Assembly: GCA_963751955.1 (NCBI GenBank)
Contig: CAVVWM010000002.1
Location: 558,001-622,000, forward strand
Direction of reading: 5' to 3'
Source: JABDIY01 sp963751955
GTDB lineage: Bacteria; Actinomycetota; Acidimicrobiia; Acidimicrobiales; SZUA-35
Length of the DNA: 64,000 bases
Made by a program: the position numbers and the translations under genes. Below the pieces are notes generated by a model. The model was not told the DNA's origin. It ran no database searches and saw only the letters and a program-made list of their open reading frames with translations. Shown piece after piece: positions 47,732 through 56,166 of the stretch; position 1 is the first letter of the stretch; each line of letters opens with the position of its first letter.

Positions 47732-49498
47732 ATGAATTCGAGCACCAAATCAGGCGCGGGTCGCTACGACCTTGTGATCATCGGTGGAACAGCACCGGGT
47801 CTCTCCGTTGCGATCTCTTCGCTTCGTTCAGGAATCGGGCTGGTGCGCGTGATCGAACCCGGTACTGCGGTTGCATTCCCGGAGTTGGCAGCGGAGAACG
47901 GTCTTGACATCGGTTACGGCGAAACGGTCAGCTCAATCGAGAAGGTGGCCGATGACCTCGTGGTCAACACCAATCGCTTGAGCTACCGAACCAGAGCGGT
48001 ATTGGTCGCGCTTCGGTCCGAGGACCCAGACTGGATTCCTCCGATCACTCCCCCGGCCAGCGAGCGCGTGTTTGTGGACGAACTACCCGAATGGCTATTG
48101 GATCAGGACGTACTGGTGATCGGACACACCGATCGGGCAGTGGAACTCGTGGCTCTGGCGGCTGCATCGAGTGCTGGCGTGGTTCTGGCCGGGGGCGGGC
48201 TTGATCCAGCATTGCTGTCCCCCGCCGGGGAGAACATGCTTCGGCGATTGGAGCGTGAACGTCGGGCGACGCTGCTCTATCGGGCCATGCCGGACTCCAT
48301 CGAGATCGTCGATGGCTTCCCGATGGCGTACTTCGAGGACCGGCGAACCCCCGATCTCCAGTTCGATCATGTGATCATTGCTGCCCAACGACGAACAGCG
48401 GCTCCCGAGACGGTAGGAGCAAGCCCCGAAGCCCTGGCGTCCCCCCAGCTGTGGTTCGTAGGGGATGACGAGATCGAGGGCAGGAACATTGCCAACGGCA
48501 CGGTCGTGGGCGAGCGGATGGCCGCTGCATGCTTCCCCGAGGTTCCCCTGAGCGCACCAGCGACACCCTTGGCCCGTCGAGCTCGCACCGCTGGTCTGAT
48601 GGAGGAGCTTCGGCACGAGAACTACAACGCCGTGATCACAACATTCGAACCCACCCATTCGGATCTGTGGGTGTTGCGGGTTCGGCCCGATCACGGCGAC
48701 GTCTCTCACATTCCCGGACAGTACGCGTCGCTGGGGCTGGGTTTCTGGGAAGGCCGGATCGACGACGCCGTTGATCCCGGACTCGATGGCCGCTGGCACA
48801 AACTGATCCGTCGCTCGTACTCGATCAGCAACCGCATCTTCGATGATCACGGTTATCTGGCCGATGAACGTAGCGCTGATGAGCTGGAGTTCTACATCGT
48901 GCTGGTCCCGCCAACCGAGGACAACATTCCAGCTCTCACCCCTCGCCTCGCACTGAAACGGCCGGGCGATCGCATCTACTTGGGCCCCAAGGTTGCTGGT
49001 CGATACACGCTGGCAAGCGTGGTCGACCCTGAATCCACAGTGCTCCTGTTCTCCACCGGAACTGGTGAAGCACCCCACAACGCCATGCTGTTGGAGTTGC
49101 TCAGGAAAGGTCACAGCGGACCGATCGTCTCGGCGGTCAGTGTCCGCAAGTGGGCAGATCTGGGCTACCTCGAAAAGCACCGAACGCTGGAACGGCGCTA
49201 CCCCAACTACACCTACATGCCCATGCCGACCCGCGAAGACGACGTCCCCAAGCGATACATCCAGAGCCTCATCACCGACAACTGGTTCGAAACCGAGTTG
49301 GGACTATCACTCGACCCCGCAAGAACCAGCGTCTTCCTCTGTGGGAACCCGGCGATGATCGGCATTCCCGAAAAGGGCGAGGACGGCGAAGAGCACTTCC
49401 CCGAGACCGTCGGTGTGGTACAGCTCCTGGTGGAACGAGGGTTCGCTGTCGATCGCCGTCAACAACCCGGCAACATTCACTACGAGGAGTACTGGTAG
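47732..49498 (+). CDS. Two-module flavoprotein: thioredoxin-reductase-like N-half fused to ferredoxin-NADP+ reductase
   Basis: A 588-residue protein. Residues about 12-285 form an FAD/NAD(P)-binding Rossmann unit: DLVIIGGTAPGLSVAISSLR, a second dinucleotide site at LDQDVLVIGHTDRAVEL, and a closing WFVGDDEIEGRNIANG. Residues about 300-588 form an FNR: GQYASLGLGFWEG, RRSYSISNR (FAD-binding RxYS), TVLLFSTGTGEAPHNAMLLEL (NADPH), VFLCGNPAMIG and a C-terminal aromatic end, HYEEYW. Each half alone is a known enzyme class. The N-half lacks the redox-active CxxC of thioredoxin reductase. The fusion may channel electrons between NAD(P)H and a ferredoxin-like acceptor. Confidence 0.85.
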   Translation: MNSSTKSGAGRYDLVIIGGTAPGLSVAISSLRSGIGLVRVIEPGTAVAFPELAAENGLDIGYGETVSSIEKVADDLVVNTNRLSYRTRAVLVALRSEDPDWIPPITPPASERVFVDELPEWLLDQDVLVIGHTDRAVELVALAAASSAGVVLAGGGLDPALLSPAGENMLRRLERERRATLLYRAMPDSIEIVDGFPMAYFEDRRTPDLQFDHVIIAAQRRTAAPETVGASPEALASPQLWFVGDDEIEGRNIANGTVVGERMAAACFPEVPLSAPATPLARRARTAGLMEELRHENYNAVITTFEPTHSDLWVLRVRPDHGDVSHIPGQYASLGLGFWEGRIDDAVDPGLDGRWHKLIRRSYSISNRIFDDHGYLADERSADELEFYIVLVPPTEDNIPALTPRLALKRPGDRIYLGPKVAGRYTLASVVDPESTVLLFSTGTGEAPHNAMLLELLRKGHSGPIVSAVSVRKWADLGYLEKHRTLERRYPNYTYMPMPTREDDVPKRYIQSLITDNWFETELGLSLDPARTSVFLCGNPAMIGIPEKGEDGEEHFPETVGVVQLLVERGFAVDRRQQPGNIHYEEYW

Positions 49499-49511
49499 CC
49501 CATGTTTTGGG

Positions 49512-49545
49512 GGTGGCGCCAAGCCCGAGGCTCTCCTTGGCCACC
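49512..49545. terminator. Possible hairpin terminator after the flavoprotein gene
   Basis: GGTGG-CG-CCAAG pairs with CTTGG-CCACC around a 12-nt loop, starting 13 bp after the flavoprotein stop. No T-run follows, so Rho-independent function is doubtful; the stem itself is clear. Confidence 0.35.
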
Positions 49546-49596
49546 GACCGTGCGGGAACCCTCAACCCGAGTTGAGATCGCACCGATGCTTCAGCC

Positions 49597-49947
49597 ATGT
49601 GTTGCCAACGATGCGGAATCGGCCTGTCGGCCTTTGCCATAGTTTCCCCCGCCAATGAGTCAGTGCTTTTGTGCACCGTTTGCGCCGACACCTACGAGCC
49701 CCGCTGGCACCAATGGCAGTCCAACACAACATGCACAGGTTGTGGACTAACCCGCTTTTCCCAGCGTGCCCTCGGTCGACTGTGCGGATGCAAGTCGGCG
49801 GCACCTGAACCGGTACGGGTGCGCTGTAACTCCTGTCGCGACCTGTTCGACAAAGGGTCCAGCACACACACCTGCTGTTCCCCCCGATGCCAAGAAGCTG
49901 CTGGCCGAAGTGGTCTGGAGGCCACCCACGCCGCCAACTCGGCTTAG
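49597..49947 (+). CDS. Cysteine-rich small protein, function unknown
   Basis: A 116-residue protein with ATG start. Six cysteine groups (CCQRC, CTVC, CTGC, CGC, CNSC, CCSPRC) give room for three zinc sites. No known family recognised; the terminal CCSPRCQEAAGR resembles a zinc-finger end seen in some HNH-like or treble-clef domains. It is read as real because the cysteine spacing is regular, although no strong RBS was found. Confidence 0.55.
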   Translation: MCCQRCGIGLSAFAIVSPANESVLLCTVCADTYEPRWHQWQSNTTCTGCGLTRFSQRALGRLCGCKSAAPEPVRVRCNSCRDLFDKGSSTHTCCSPRCQEAAGRSGLEATHAANSA

Positions 49948-50017
49948 GAAGGTCTGCCTCTCTCAGCGGCCCGATAGCCCATAGCGGTTCTACCCGCTCG
50001 AGCGCCACAGTGGTCCG

Positions 50018-50185
50018 GTGGAGTTGGTTCTTGGGGTTTTGGCTGGGGTGGCCGCGTTCGTAGGGTTGGGTCGTCTACAACGACGCTGGAACCGATTCTG
50101 GCGCGGGACTCAACCGCCGCGTTCTCCGCACTGGCACGTCGGCAGGAACGCTGGCCTCGGTGGCAGGGATGTCCTAGAGGGCTAG
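50018..50185 (+). CDS. Possible 55-residue membrane peptide
   Basis: GTG start at 50018, stop TAG at 50183. The first 18 residues are hydrophobic (ELVLGVLAGVAAFVGLG) and are followed by a basic Arg/Trp-rich stretch (RLQRRWNRFWRG), the layout of a single-pass small membrane protein. It is the only coding candidate in the 49,948-50,334 gap. The start and expression are unverified. Confidence 0.3.
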   Translation: MELVLGVLAGVAAFVGLGRLQRRWNRFWRGTQPPRSPHWHVGRNAGLGGRDVLEG

Positions 50186-50334
50186 CGCCAGAAGTACCCA
50201 CCTCACGCGAGTGGTTGCATGTTCCACAACGCCGCACCTTGACGCCGATTCCGCAGGTGAGACGCCTGTCTCATGTGCCAAAACGCACCCATATTGGGCG
50301 CAAAATCGCCTTCCCTCGTGCCGATACTTACGGC

Positions 50335-50736
50335 ATGGAAACCGCCCCCGAACCTGCATCGAAGGATCTCCAACCAATGGCCTTTGCCGCAGAACTGCAC
50401 CCGGTGAGACTTGCAGCTGTGGGCGCTGCGATCGCCCTTCTCTGGACACTCACCCAAGCCCGTCTTGCGCCGTTGATTCTCCTCACCGGCCTAGTCGGCC
50501 TCGCAGTGTTCTCGATCCACCGCTCGGTGGCTCAGGGAAACCGATCCACCAAAGAGAACGTGGTCATCGCATCGGTCTTGATCGGAGTCGCTTGCGTCTG
50601 GGGAGTTCTCATCGCAGGTCCATTGTTCTTCGCACTACCGGTTGCGGTGGCATTCGCCTCACGGAAACGTCAGAGTGACGGTTCGCCAGATTCACCAACG
50701 GTACGCTCTACGAAGCGCCAACCCGTCCGCCAGTAG
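50335..50736 (+). CDS. Small membrane protein, function unknown
   Basis: A 133-residue protein from ATG 50335. Three hydrophobic segments are visible: VRLAAVGAAIALLWTL, LAPLILLTGLVGLAVFSI and VVIASVLIGVACVWGVLIAG-like helices, followed by a basic tail (FASRKRQS). No family recognised. It is convergent with the AlkD gene, 5 bp apart. Confidence 0.55.
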   Translation: METAPEPASKDLQPMAFAAELHPVRLAAVGAAIALLWTLTQARLAPLILLTGLVGLAVFSIHRSVAQGNRSTKENVVIASVLIGVACVWGVLIAGPLFFALPVAVAFASRKRQSDGSPDSPTVRSTKRQPVRQ

Positions 50737-50741
50737 CACCA

Positions 50742-51422
50742 TCAACCGATTCGACGCAATGCCTCCCGTTTCGTGAGGCTTGACAAGCGGTTCTCGTTCG
50801 CTGCTACATAGGCACGAACAGCATCGGGGTCCGTTCGGGCGTACTGGCGGAGAGCCCAGCCAAGGGCCTTGCGGATGAAGAACTCGGTGTCTGACGCTCG
50901 TAGATCACAGTAACGAAAGAGCCGATCGGCGTCGGTTTCGTTCTTCCAGAGGAGCTGATGCAAGATTGCGGTTCGAGCGACCCATATGTTCGAATCAGCA
51001 ACCCACCGGTCCATCTCCAGTTGCAGCGGGCGGTCCGCTTTCACTATCGATCCGACCACATGGACCGCCAATGCATCAACCGTGTCCCACCATGACTTGG
51101 TTTCGACCAGCGTTCGTACTTCCGCTAAGTCAGCCGATTCCAGGGATTTTGCCCACCTCCTCAGCATGTCCACGGCAACGAAACTGAACTCCCGCTCAGG
51201 TTCTGCCATCAGAGCATCCGCCACTCCCAACAACTCGTTGCTCGACCACCCTTTGCCCGCTGCCATGAGCGGTTTGACCGCGGCCCGCCGAGCGGGCGTC
51301 TTCACACCCAGAAACGGGAACTGGTTTCTCATGTAGGCGGCCATCGGCTGAGCGTCCTCAGCCACAGCCACCGCTTCCAACGCCGTCCGAATCTCAGCGA
51401 CGATCTCCGATGACTCGACCAT
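50742..51422 (-). CDS. AlkD-like DNA alkylation repair protein
   Basis: A 226-residue HEAT-repeat glycosylase. The ATG at 51422 is preferred to the GTG two codons upstream. Family marks are RNQFPFLGVKTPARRA, the active-site region KSWWDTVDALAVHVVG, VARTAILHQLLWKNETD and FFIRKALGWALRQYARTDP. AlkD removes cationic alkylpurines such as 3-methyladenine and 7-methylguanine. Divergent from the TfoX-like gene. Confidence 0.9.
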   Translation of the reverse strand: MVESSEIVAEIRTALEAVAVAEDAQPMAAYMRNQFPFLGVKTPARRAAVKPLMAAGKGWSSNELLGVADALMAEPEREFSFVAVDMLRRWAKSLESADLAEVRTLVETKSWWDTVDALAVHVVGSIVKADRPLQLEMDRWVADSNIWVARTAILHQLLWKNETDADRLFRYCDLRASDTEFFIRKALGWALRQYARTDPDAVRAYVAANENRLSSLTKREALRRIG

Positions 51423-51471
51423 CGCCACAACTTAGGTTGACCGCTCTCCCGTTTCCATCGAGCATGGAGAC

Positions 51472-51834
51472 ATGGCTGCCAAATACGCCGGACCAGCAGA
51501 CGCACTGGAGAAGTACGAGGCGCTCGTCGCCCGATTTGAGACGGTGAAGCGAAAGGGCGCAGCGAACCCGTACACCTCGCTGAACGGCCACATGTTCAGC
51601 TTCCTCGATCGAGATGGAACGCTCGCACTCCGCTTCTCTGATGAGGATTGGGACGAGTTCACGGGGTTGTACGAGTCGGGCCCATCGATCCAGTACGGCA
51701 AAACAATGCGCGGCTATGCCACAGTGCCAGCCAAACTGCTCACCGACACCGACGAAGTCGCTCTCTGGTTTCAACGCAGCCACGACTACATCGCCACCCT
51801 CAAGCCGAATCCCACAACCCGCAAGAAGAAATAG
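51472..51834 (+). CDS. TfoX N-terminal-like domain protein
   Basis: A 120-residue protein. The central KGAANPYTSLNGHMFSFLDRDG, LALRFSDEDWDEFTGL and the C-terminal KTMRGYATVPAKLLTDTDEVA follow the pattern of the TfoX_N fold, here as a single short domain. Such stand-alone proteins have no established role. It lies just upstream (7 bp) of the aconitase-X operon and could be its first gene. Confidence 0.65.
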   Translation: MAAKYAGPADALEKYEALVARFETVKRKGAANPYTSLNGHMFSFLDRDGTLALRFSDEDWDEFTGLYESGPSIQYGKTMRGYATVPAKLLTDTDEVALWFQRSHDYIATLKPNPTTRKKK

Positions 51835-51841
51835 GGAAGGG

Positions 51842-52672
51842 ATGGGTAAACCCGAGAAGTGGTCCGACCCGGCCAACAAGCTGTTTCCCCACCAAGTGGG
51901 CTTCACCGCACCCCCGATGGACTTCGACGCTGCCCCCACGGACTTCCTACGTCTCTGCCCCGAAACGGTCGGAGCCCACGGTCGGCTGCTCCACGCCCCG
52001 GGGTACGCCCATGAGCTGAGCCAACGTGCCAACAACTTCCACTTGCTCGAAGAAGTGCTGCACTGCATGTCGAACTCCGGGGCCGACGTTGTGGGACAGG
52101 TGGGGACCAACTGGGTACACGCCAACGGAACCGACGTTCACGATATTCGCAACTTCGTAGCCGAGATGAGCGAGAAGTATCAGACGCCGTTCCACATGGC
52201 TGGCATGACACTGGTGGATGCGTGTGTGGCCCATGGATACGAGAGGGTGGCCCTGAACTCGGTGTACTTCTGGCCCGACTGGCGTGACGGTGTGGTCCGG
52301 TTTCTTCGCAGTGCCGACATCGACGTGGTCTGGTTCGGGAACTTCGTCGACCAGGGTTGGTACGCCACCCAACAGGAGGTCAACGACAAGACGTGGATCT
52401 TCCCCGGCGACCTTGCGTTGCGGTCGATGCAGCACACCCTGGAGAGCGCCCCTGATGTAGATGCGGTGCTGGTCAACGGTATGTCGAACTACCGCAATGC
52501 CCAAGGTCTACCGCAACGACTCGTGAGCCTGGTGGCCGACATCGAGGCGACGATCGATATCCCGGTGTTGTCGGCCGACGTCACCCTGTACTGGGCGATC
52601 TTGCGGACGTTGGGCGTCATTCCGCTCGGGCGTCACGGATCCCTGCTCTCCTCGCTTCAGGTACAGCCATGA
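51842..52672 (+). CDS. Asp/Glu racemase superfamily protein (maleate isomerase/arylmalonate decarboxylase-like)
   Basis: A 276-residue protein from ATG 51842, preceded by AGGGAAGG. The fold pattern (GADVVGQVGTNWVHANG, TPFHMAGMTLVDACVAHGYERVAL, DAVLVNGMSNYRNAQG, IPVLSADVTLYWAIL) fits the arylmalonate decarboxylase and maleate cis-trans isomerase branch. The second-half catalytic position reads NGMSNYR where these enzymes have a Cys, so neither reaction is assured. First certain gene of the operon; its stop overlaps the sulfotransferase start (ATGA). Confidence 0.75.
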   Translation: MGKPEKWSDPANKLFPHQVGFTAPPMDFDAAPTDFLRLCPETVGAHGRLLHAPGYAHELSQRANNFHLLEEVLHCMSNSGADVVGQVGTNWVHANGTDVHDIRNFVAEMSEKYQTPFHMAGMTLVDACVAHGYERVALNSVYFWPDWRDGVVRFLRSADIDVVWFGNFVDQGWYATQQEVNDKTWIFPGDLALRSMQHTLESAPDVDAVLVNGMSNYRNAQGLPQRLVSLVADIEATIDIPVLSADVTLYWAILRTLGVIPLGRHGSLLSSLQVQP

Positions 52673-53424
52673 CTGACCCATCGATGTTTCTGACCCTTTG
52701 GGCAACTCCCCGTTCGACCTCCACAGCATTCGAGTGGATGATGCGCCAACGGGGAGACTTCCAGTGTTTTCACGAACCGTGGAACGAGCTGTACTACTAC
52801 GGGGAGGATCGGCAAAGCGGGCGAGATGCGCATGTGGAGGCCACACACGGCCATACTTACGCCAACGTGTGGGCCGACCTGGGGGCCAGCAGCACCAATG
52901 GTCGAGTGTTCGTGAAGGACTTCGTCTACTCGGTGGAGCATTATCTCGACGACGACAAGCTGGCTGCGATGACCCACTCATTCCTGATCCGCGACCCCAA
53001 GCGGGTGGTACAAGGTCTGTCCAAACACTGGCCGGACTGTTCCTTCGAGGAGGTCGGATTCGCCTCACTTCACCGGTTGTTCCACCGGCTGGCCGACAAT
53101 GGCAAGCCGCCACCGATGATGTACTCCGGTGACCTACTGGCGGATCCTGAAGGAACCATTCGGGCGTACTGCGCTGCAGTGGGCATTTCGTTCATACCGA
53201 GGGCGCTGGAGTGGCAGGCCGGCGATCGCAGCGAGGTCAGTTGGTATGGCGAGGGCACGGGCCCGTGGCACGACACACTCCGGCAAAGCACTGGGATCAA
53301 GAAGCCCGCGACCGCCTATCCGCCGCTCGAGGACGATCCTCGTTTGTTTGAGATCTACCAGCGATGCGTGCCACTCTTCGACGAACTGTTCGCCCACAAA
53401 CTGGAGCCGATCACAGGCCCCTAG
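52669..53424 (+). CDS. Sulfotransferase-like P-loop protein
   Basis: A 251-residue protein. The 5'-phosphosulfate loop reads WATPRSTSTAFEWMM, and the 3'-phosphate site is SFLIRDPKRVVQG. A further HEPWNELYYYGED block is typical of bacterial relatives. Canonical PAPS transfer is likely but unproven; the acceptor is probably made by its neighbours. ATG overlaps the upstream stop by 4 bp and the next gene starts 8 bp after the stop. Confidence 0.82.
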   Translation: MTDPSMFLTLWATPRSTSTAFEWMMRQRGDFQCFHEPWNELYYYGEDRQSGRDAHVEATHGHTYANVWADLGASSTNGRVFVKDFVYSVEHYLDDDKLAAMTHSFLIRDPKRVVQGLSKHWPDCSFEEVGFASLHRLFHRLADNGKPPPMMYSGDLLADPEGTIRAYCAAVGISFIPRALEWQAGDRSEVSWYGEGTGPWHDTLRQSTGIKKPATAYPPLEDDPRLFEIYQRCVPLFDELFAHKLEPITGP

Positions 53425-53432
53425 GAGACCCA

Positions 53433-54203
53433 ATGCACATCACCCTCGAAGGCACGCGAGCCTTCATCACCGCCGGTGGAGCGGGCATGGGACGAGCCAC
53501 GGCGATGGCCATGCACAACGTGGGAGCGGAGGTGTTCACCTGCGACATAGATCCAACAGCGCTCAGGACCCTCCCTGAGGGCATCACATCGTGGACCTGC
53601 GACGTCACCAAATCGGCTGAACTCGATGGGATCTACGACGAAATCCTGCCGGGCGGACTTGACTTCATGATCAACAACGCAGGGATAGCTGGCCCCACCA
53701 AGCTGGTGGAGGACGTGACCGACCAAGAGTGGCGTCACACGATGGCAGTTTGCATCGACGCCCAGTTCTACTGCGTGCGTCGGGTGGCTCCGGTGTTCAA
53801 GGCTCAGAAGAGCGGCGCGATCATCAACCTCATCTCCGGTGCTGGCATCCTCGGATACCCCACCCGCACTCCTTATGCCGCAGCCAAGTGGGCGGTCACA
53901 GGCTTCACCAAGACCCTCGCTATGGAGTTGGGCCCACACAACATTCGGGTGAACGGCGTCGTGCCCGGAAACGTGAACGGCGACCGTATGGAACGGGTGA
54001 TCCACGCCCATGCTGAAACTGACAATCTCGACCCTGAGGTCGTCCGCCGGATGTACGCCATCGGCACTTCGATGCAGTGCTACGTGGACCCCGAAGAAGT
54101 CGCCGATCTGATCGTCTTTCTGTGCAGTGACTACGGCCGCCATATCTCCGGCCAAATCGTGGGCGTCGACGGCAACACCGAGACGCTCTATCCGCGAAGC
54201 TGA
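53433..54203 (+). CDS. SDR-family oxidoreductase
   Basis: A 256-residue classical SDR. The coenzyme motif is TAGGAGMGRA, an Asp in TCDIDPTAL selects NAD, NNAG is present, and the catalytic set is Ser in INLISGAG and YAAAK in PYAAAKWAVTG. C-terminal RHISGQIVGVDGNTETLYPRS is typical. ATG 53433 is used; the open frame continues upstream inside the sulfotransferase gene. It probably oxidises an alcohol in the operon pathway. Confidence 0.9.
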   Translation: MHITLEGTRAFITAGGAGMGRATAMAMHNVGAEVFTCDIDPTALRTLPEGITSWTCDVTKSAELDGIYDEILPGGLDFMINNAGIAGPTKLVEDVTDQEWRHTMAVCIDAQFYCVRRVAPVFKAQKSGAIINLISGAGILGYPTRTPYAAAKWAVTGFTKTLAMELGPHNIRVNGVVPGNVNGDRMERVIHAHAETDNLDPEVVRRMYAIGTSMQCYVDPEEVADLIVFLCSDYGRHISGQIVGVDGNTETLYPRS

Positions 54204-54210
54204 ACCTACT

Positions 54211-55482
54211 GTGGCCCAACCGATCACGCTCAACGATCAGGAGCATCGGTGGCTGTCGGGCGCTGACGGCGAAGCGATGAAGCTGGCGATGACCATGATG
54301 GTGATGGCCGCCGACGTAGCTGGCGCCACTGCCTTCATACCGGTCGAGTTCGCTCATATCGACTCCAGTTTCTACACCGGCCAAGCGTCGGTGGACTTTG
54401 CCGAGTACATGTTGGCCCACGGCGCAACCCTGGCCGTGCCCACCCACACCAATGCCAGTCTGATCGACTGTGCCTCACCCGAGCTTGGGGACGACCAACT
54501 CCATCGGGCCGAAGTCAAGGGCGCAATGCGTCTGATGGAGATCTATACCGAGCTGGGGTGTTCAGCGATGTTCAGCTGTGCCCCCTATGCCGAACCAGTG
54601 GGTCGACCGAGAATGGGCGCCCAGATCGTCGGTTCGGAATCGAACGCCGTCTCCTTCTTCAACTCAGTTCTGGGGGCGCGAACGAACAAATACGGTGATT
54701 TCATCGATGTATGCGCCGCCATGACCGGCCGTGTTCCGCTGGCAGGTCTCCACACCGACCAAGGCCGGCTCGGAACGCACGTCTTCGATGTCTCACAGCT
54801 GAGCAGCGACGACTTGAACAACCCGACTCTTCCTCATGTGCTGGGAATCATCATGGGACAGGCGGCAGGATCGGCGATACCCGTCGTGGTCGGTTTGGAC
54901 ACCGCGAGCGAGGACGAGCTCAAAGCTATCGCCGCGGCCGGTTCCAGTTCGGGGGCGGTCGAGATGTTCCACATCGTCGGAGTGACTCCGGAGGCAGCGA
55001 CTCTGGATGTCGCCACCGGGGGAAGAGCGCCGCTCCAGACCACCGAAGTCACGCCGACGCTCATTGCCCAAACCCGGGCTCGACTGTCTACCGGACAGAC
55101 CGAATCGCTTCGGGCGGTGTGCCTCGGTACGCCTCACTTCTCAGTGAGCGAGTTCGCCGACTTGCGATCAGCGTTGAATGGACGCCGAGTGAACCCGGAC
55201 GTGAACCTGATGGTGACAACCAGCCGGACCGTATGCACCGAGCTCGGGCTGCGCGGATGGGACGCCGAGCTGGAGGACGCCGGCGTTCAGATCATCCGGG
55301 ATAGGTGCACCTATTACACACCCAAGACCGCAGGCATCGAAGGTCTGGTGATGACCAACTCCGCCAAGTGGGCCTACTACGCACCAGGGGTCCTGAAGAT
55401 TCAAGTGGCCTTCGGGTCGCTGGAGGCATGTGTCGATGCTGCAGTGACAGGGCACGCGCCGAAAATGTCGGCACGGAAATGA
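54211..55482 (+). CDS. Aconitase X large subunit (AcnX catalytic)
   Basis: A 423-residue protein starting at GTG 54211, 7 bp after the SDR stop. AcnX marks are FAHIDSSFYTGQASVDF, VPTHTNAS, MFSCAPYAEPVGRPRMG, VGSESNAVSFFNS and the late VMTNSAKWAYYAPG. Cys residues in SCAPY, VCLGTPH and RDRCTY are candidates for the iron-sulfur ligands. AcnX enzymes dehydrate cis-3-hydroxy-L-proline (bacteria) or phosphomevalonate (archaea). The two-subunit form is seen here; the substrate is open. The stop overlaps the small subunit start (ATGA). Confidence 0.9.
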   Translation: MAQPITLNDQEHRWLSGADGEAMKLAMTMMVMAADVAGATAFIPVEFAHIDSSFYTGQASVDFAEYMLAHGATLAVPTHTNASLIDCASPELGDDQLHRAEVKGAMRLMEIYTELGCSAMFSCAPYAEPVGRPRMGAQIVGSESNAVSFFNSVLGARTNKYGDFIDVCAAMTGRVPLAGLHTDQGRLGTHVFDVSQLSSDDLNNPTLPHVLGIIMGQAAGSAIPVVVGLDTASEDELKAIAAAGSSSGAVEMFHIVGVTPEAATLDVATGGRAPLQTTEVTPTLIAQTRARLSTGQTESLRAVCLGTPHFSVSEFADLRSALNGRRVNPDVNLMVTTSRTVCTELGLRGWDAELEDAGVQIIRDRCTYYTPKTAGIEGLVMTNSAKWAYYAPGVLKIQVAFGSLEACVDAAVTGHAPKMSARK

Positions 55483-55883
55483 TTCAGGGTCGCGCACTCC
55501 ATGCGGGGTTGGCTCGGGGTGAGGTCGTTCGACTCAACGCTCCGCTGAGTTTCTGGGGAGGTTTCGACGCCGAAACCGGGCGGATCATCGACCGAGCCCA
55601 TCCCCAGTTCGGCCAATCCCTTGCGGGCAAAATCGTTGTGATGCCGGGATCCCGGGGTTCGTCGGCGACACCGGGGGTCCTCGCCGAATCCATTCGGAGA
55701 GGAACCGGCCCGGCTGGCTTGATCGTGACCAAAGCCGACATCAACCTGACCGCCGGGGCACTCGTAGCCAAAACGCTGTATGGCAAGAACTGTCCGATCG
55801 TGCTCGTCGACAATTCATCGTTCGATCTTCTCATCGGGGGCACCACGATCACGGTTGAGGAATCTGGCGCCCTCAAGCTCTGA
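55479..55883 (+). CDS. Aconitase X small (swivel) subunit, DUF126
   Basis: A 134-residue swivelling domain. GRALHAGLARGEVVRLNAPLSFWGG, FGQSLAGKIVVMPGSRGSS and VLAESIRRGTGPAGLIVTKAD follow the DUF126 pattern; the GSRGSS loop is the expected substrate-binding Ser-rich turn. ATG overlaps the large-subunit stop by 4 bp. Last gene of the operon; a tRNA lies 70 bp downstream. Confidence 0.92.
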   Translation: MIQGRALHAGLARGEVVRLNAPLSFWGGFDAETGRIIDRAHPQFGQSLAGKIVVMPGSRGSSATPGVLAESIRRGTGPAGLIVTKADINLTAGALVAKTLYGKNCPIVLVDNSSFDLLIGGTTITVEESGALKL

Positions 55884-55953
55884 ACCACACAGGCTGCCGA
55901 CCCCAAGAGTGCGGTCGTCGACGCATCCGCGTGCCTCCGAAGTCGGATTTGAG

Positions 55954-56046
55954 TGGCGGAAGGTATGGGATTCGAACCCATGGTGACGCAAGCGCCACAA
56001 CGACTTTCGAGGCCGTCCCATTCGTCCGCTCTGGCAACCTTCCGCC
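55954..56046 (-). tRNA. tRNA-Ser (anticodon CGA)
   Basis: Read on the minus strand: acceptor GGCGGAA/TTCCGCC, anticodon stem ACGGC/GTCGT around loop CTCGAAA (anticodon CGA, codon UCG), long variable arm GTGGCGCTTGCGTCAC, and T arm GGTTCGAATCC. Length 93 nt with discriminator A and no encoded CCA. The long variable arm is the class II hallmark of tRNA-Ser. Confidence 0.95.
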
Positions 56047-56166
56047 GGTGATCGTAGCAGGCCAACTCCAAGGCTCCGACCGAATGAAGGCTCATGTGGA
56101 GGCCAACGGCGGCTGTGGTTGATTACACAATTACGTCCGACGCTCTCTGGATAGACTAATCGGACC

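Noticed and set aside
48095..49180. 361-residue minus-strand open frame
   Set aside because: Shadow of the two-module flavoprotein gene; no recognisable domain.
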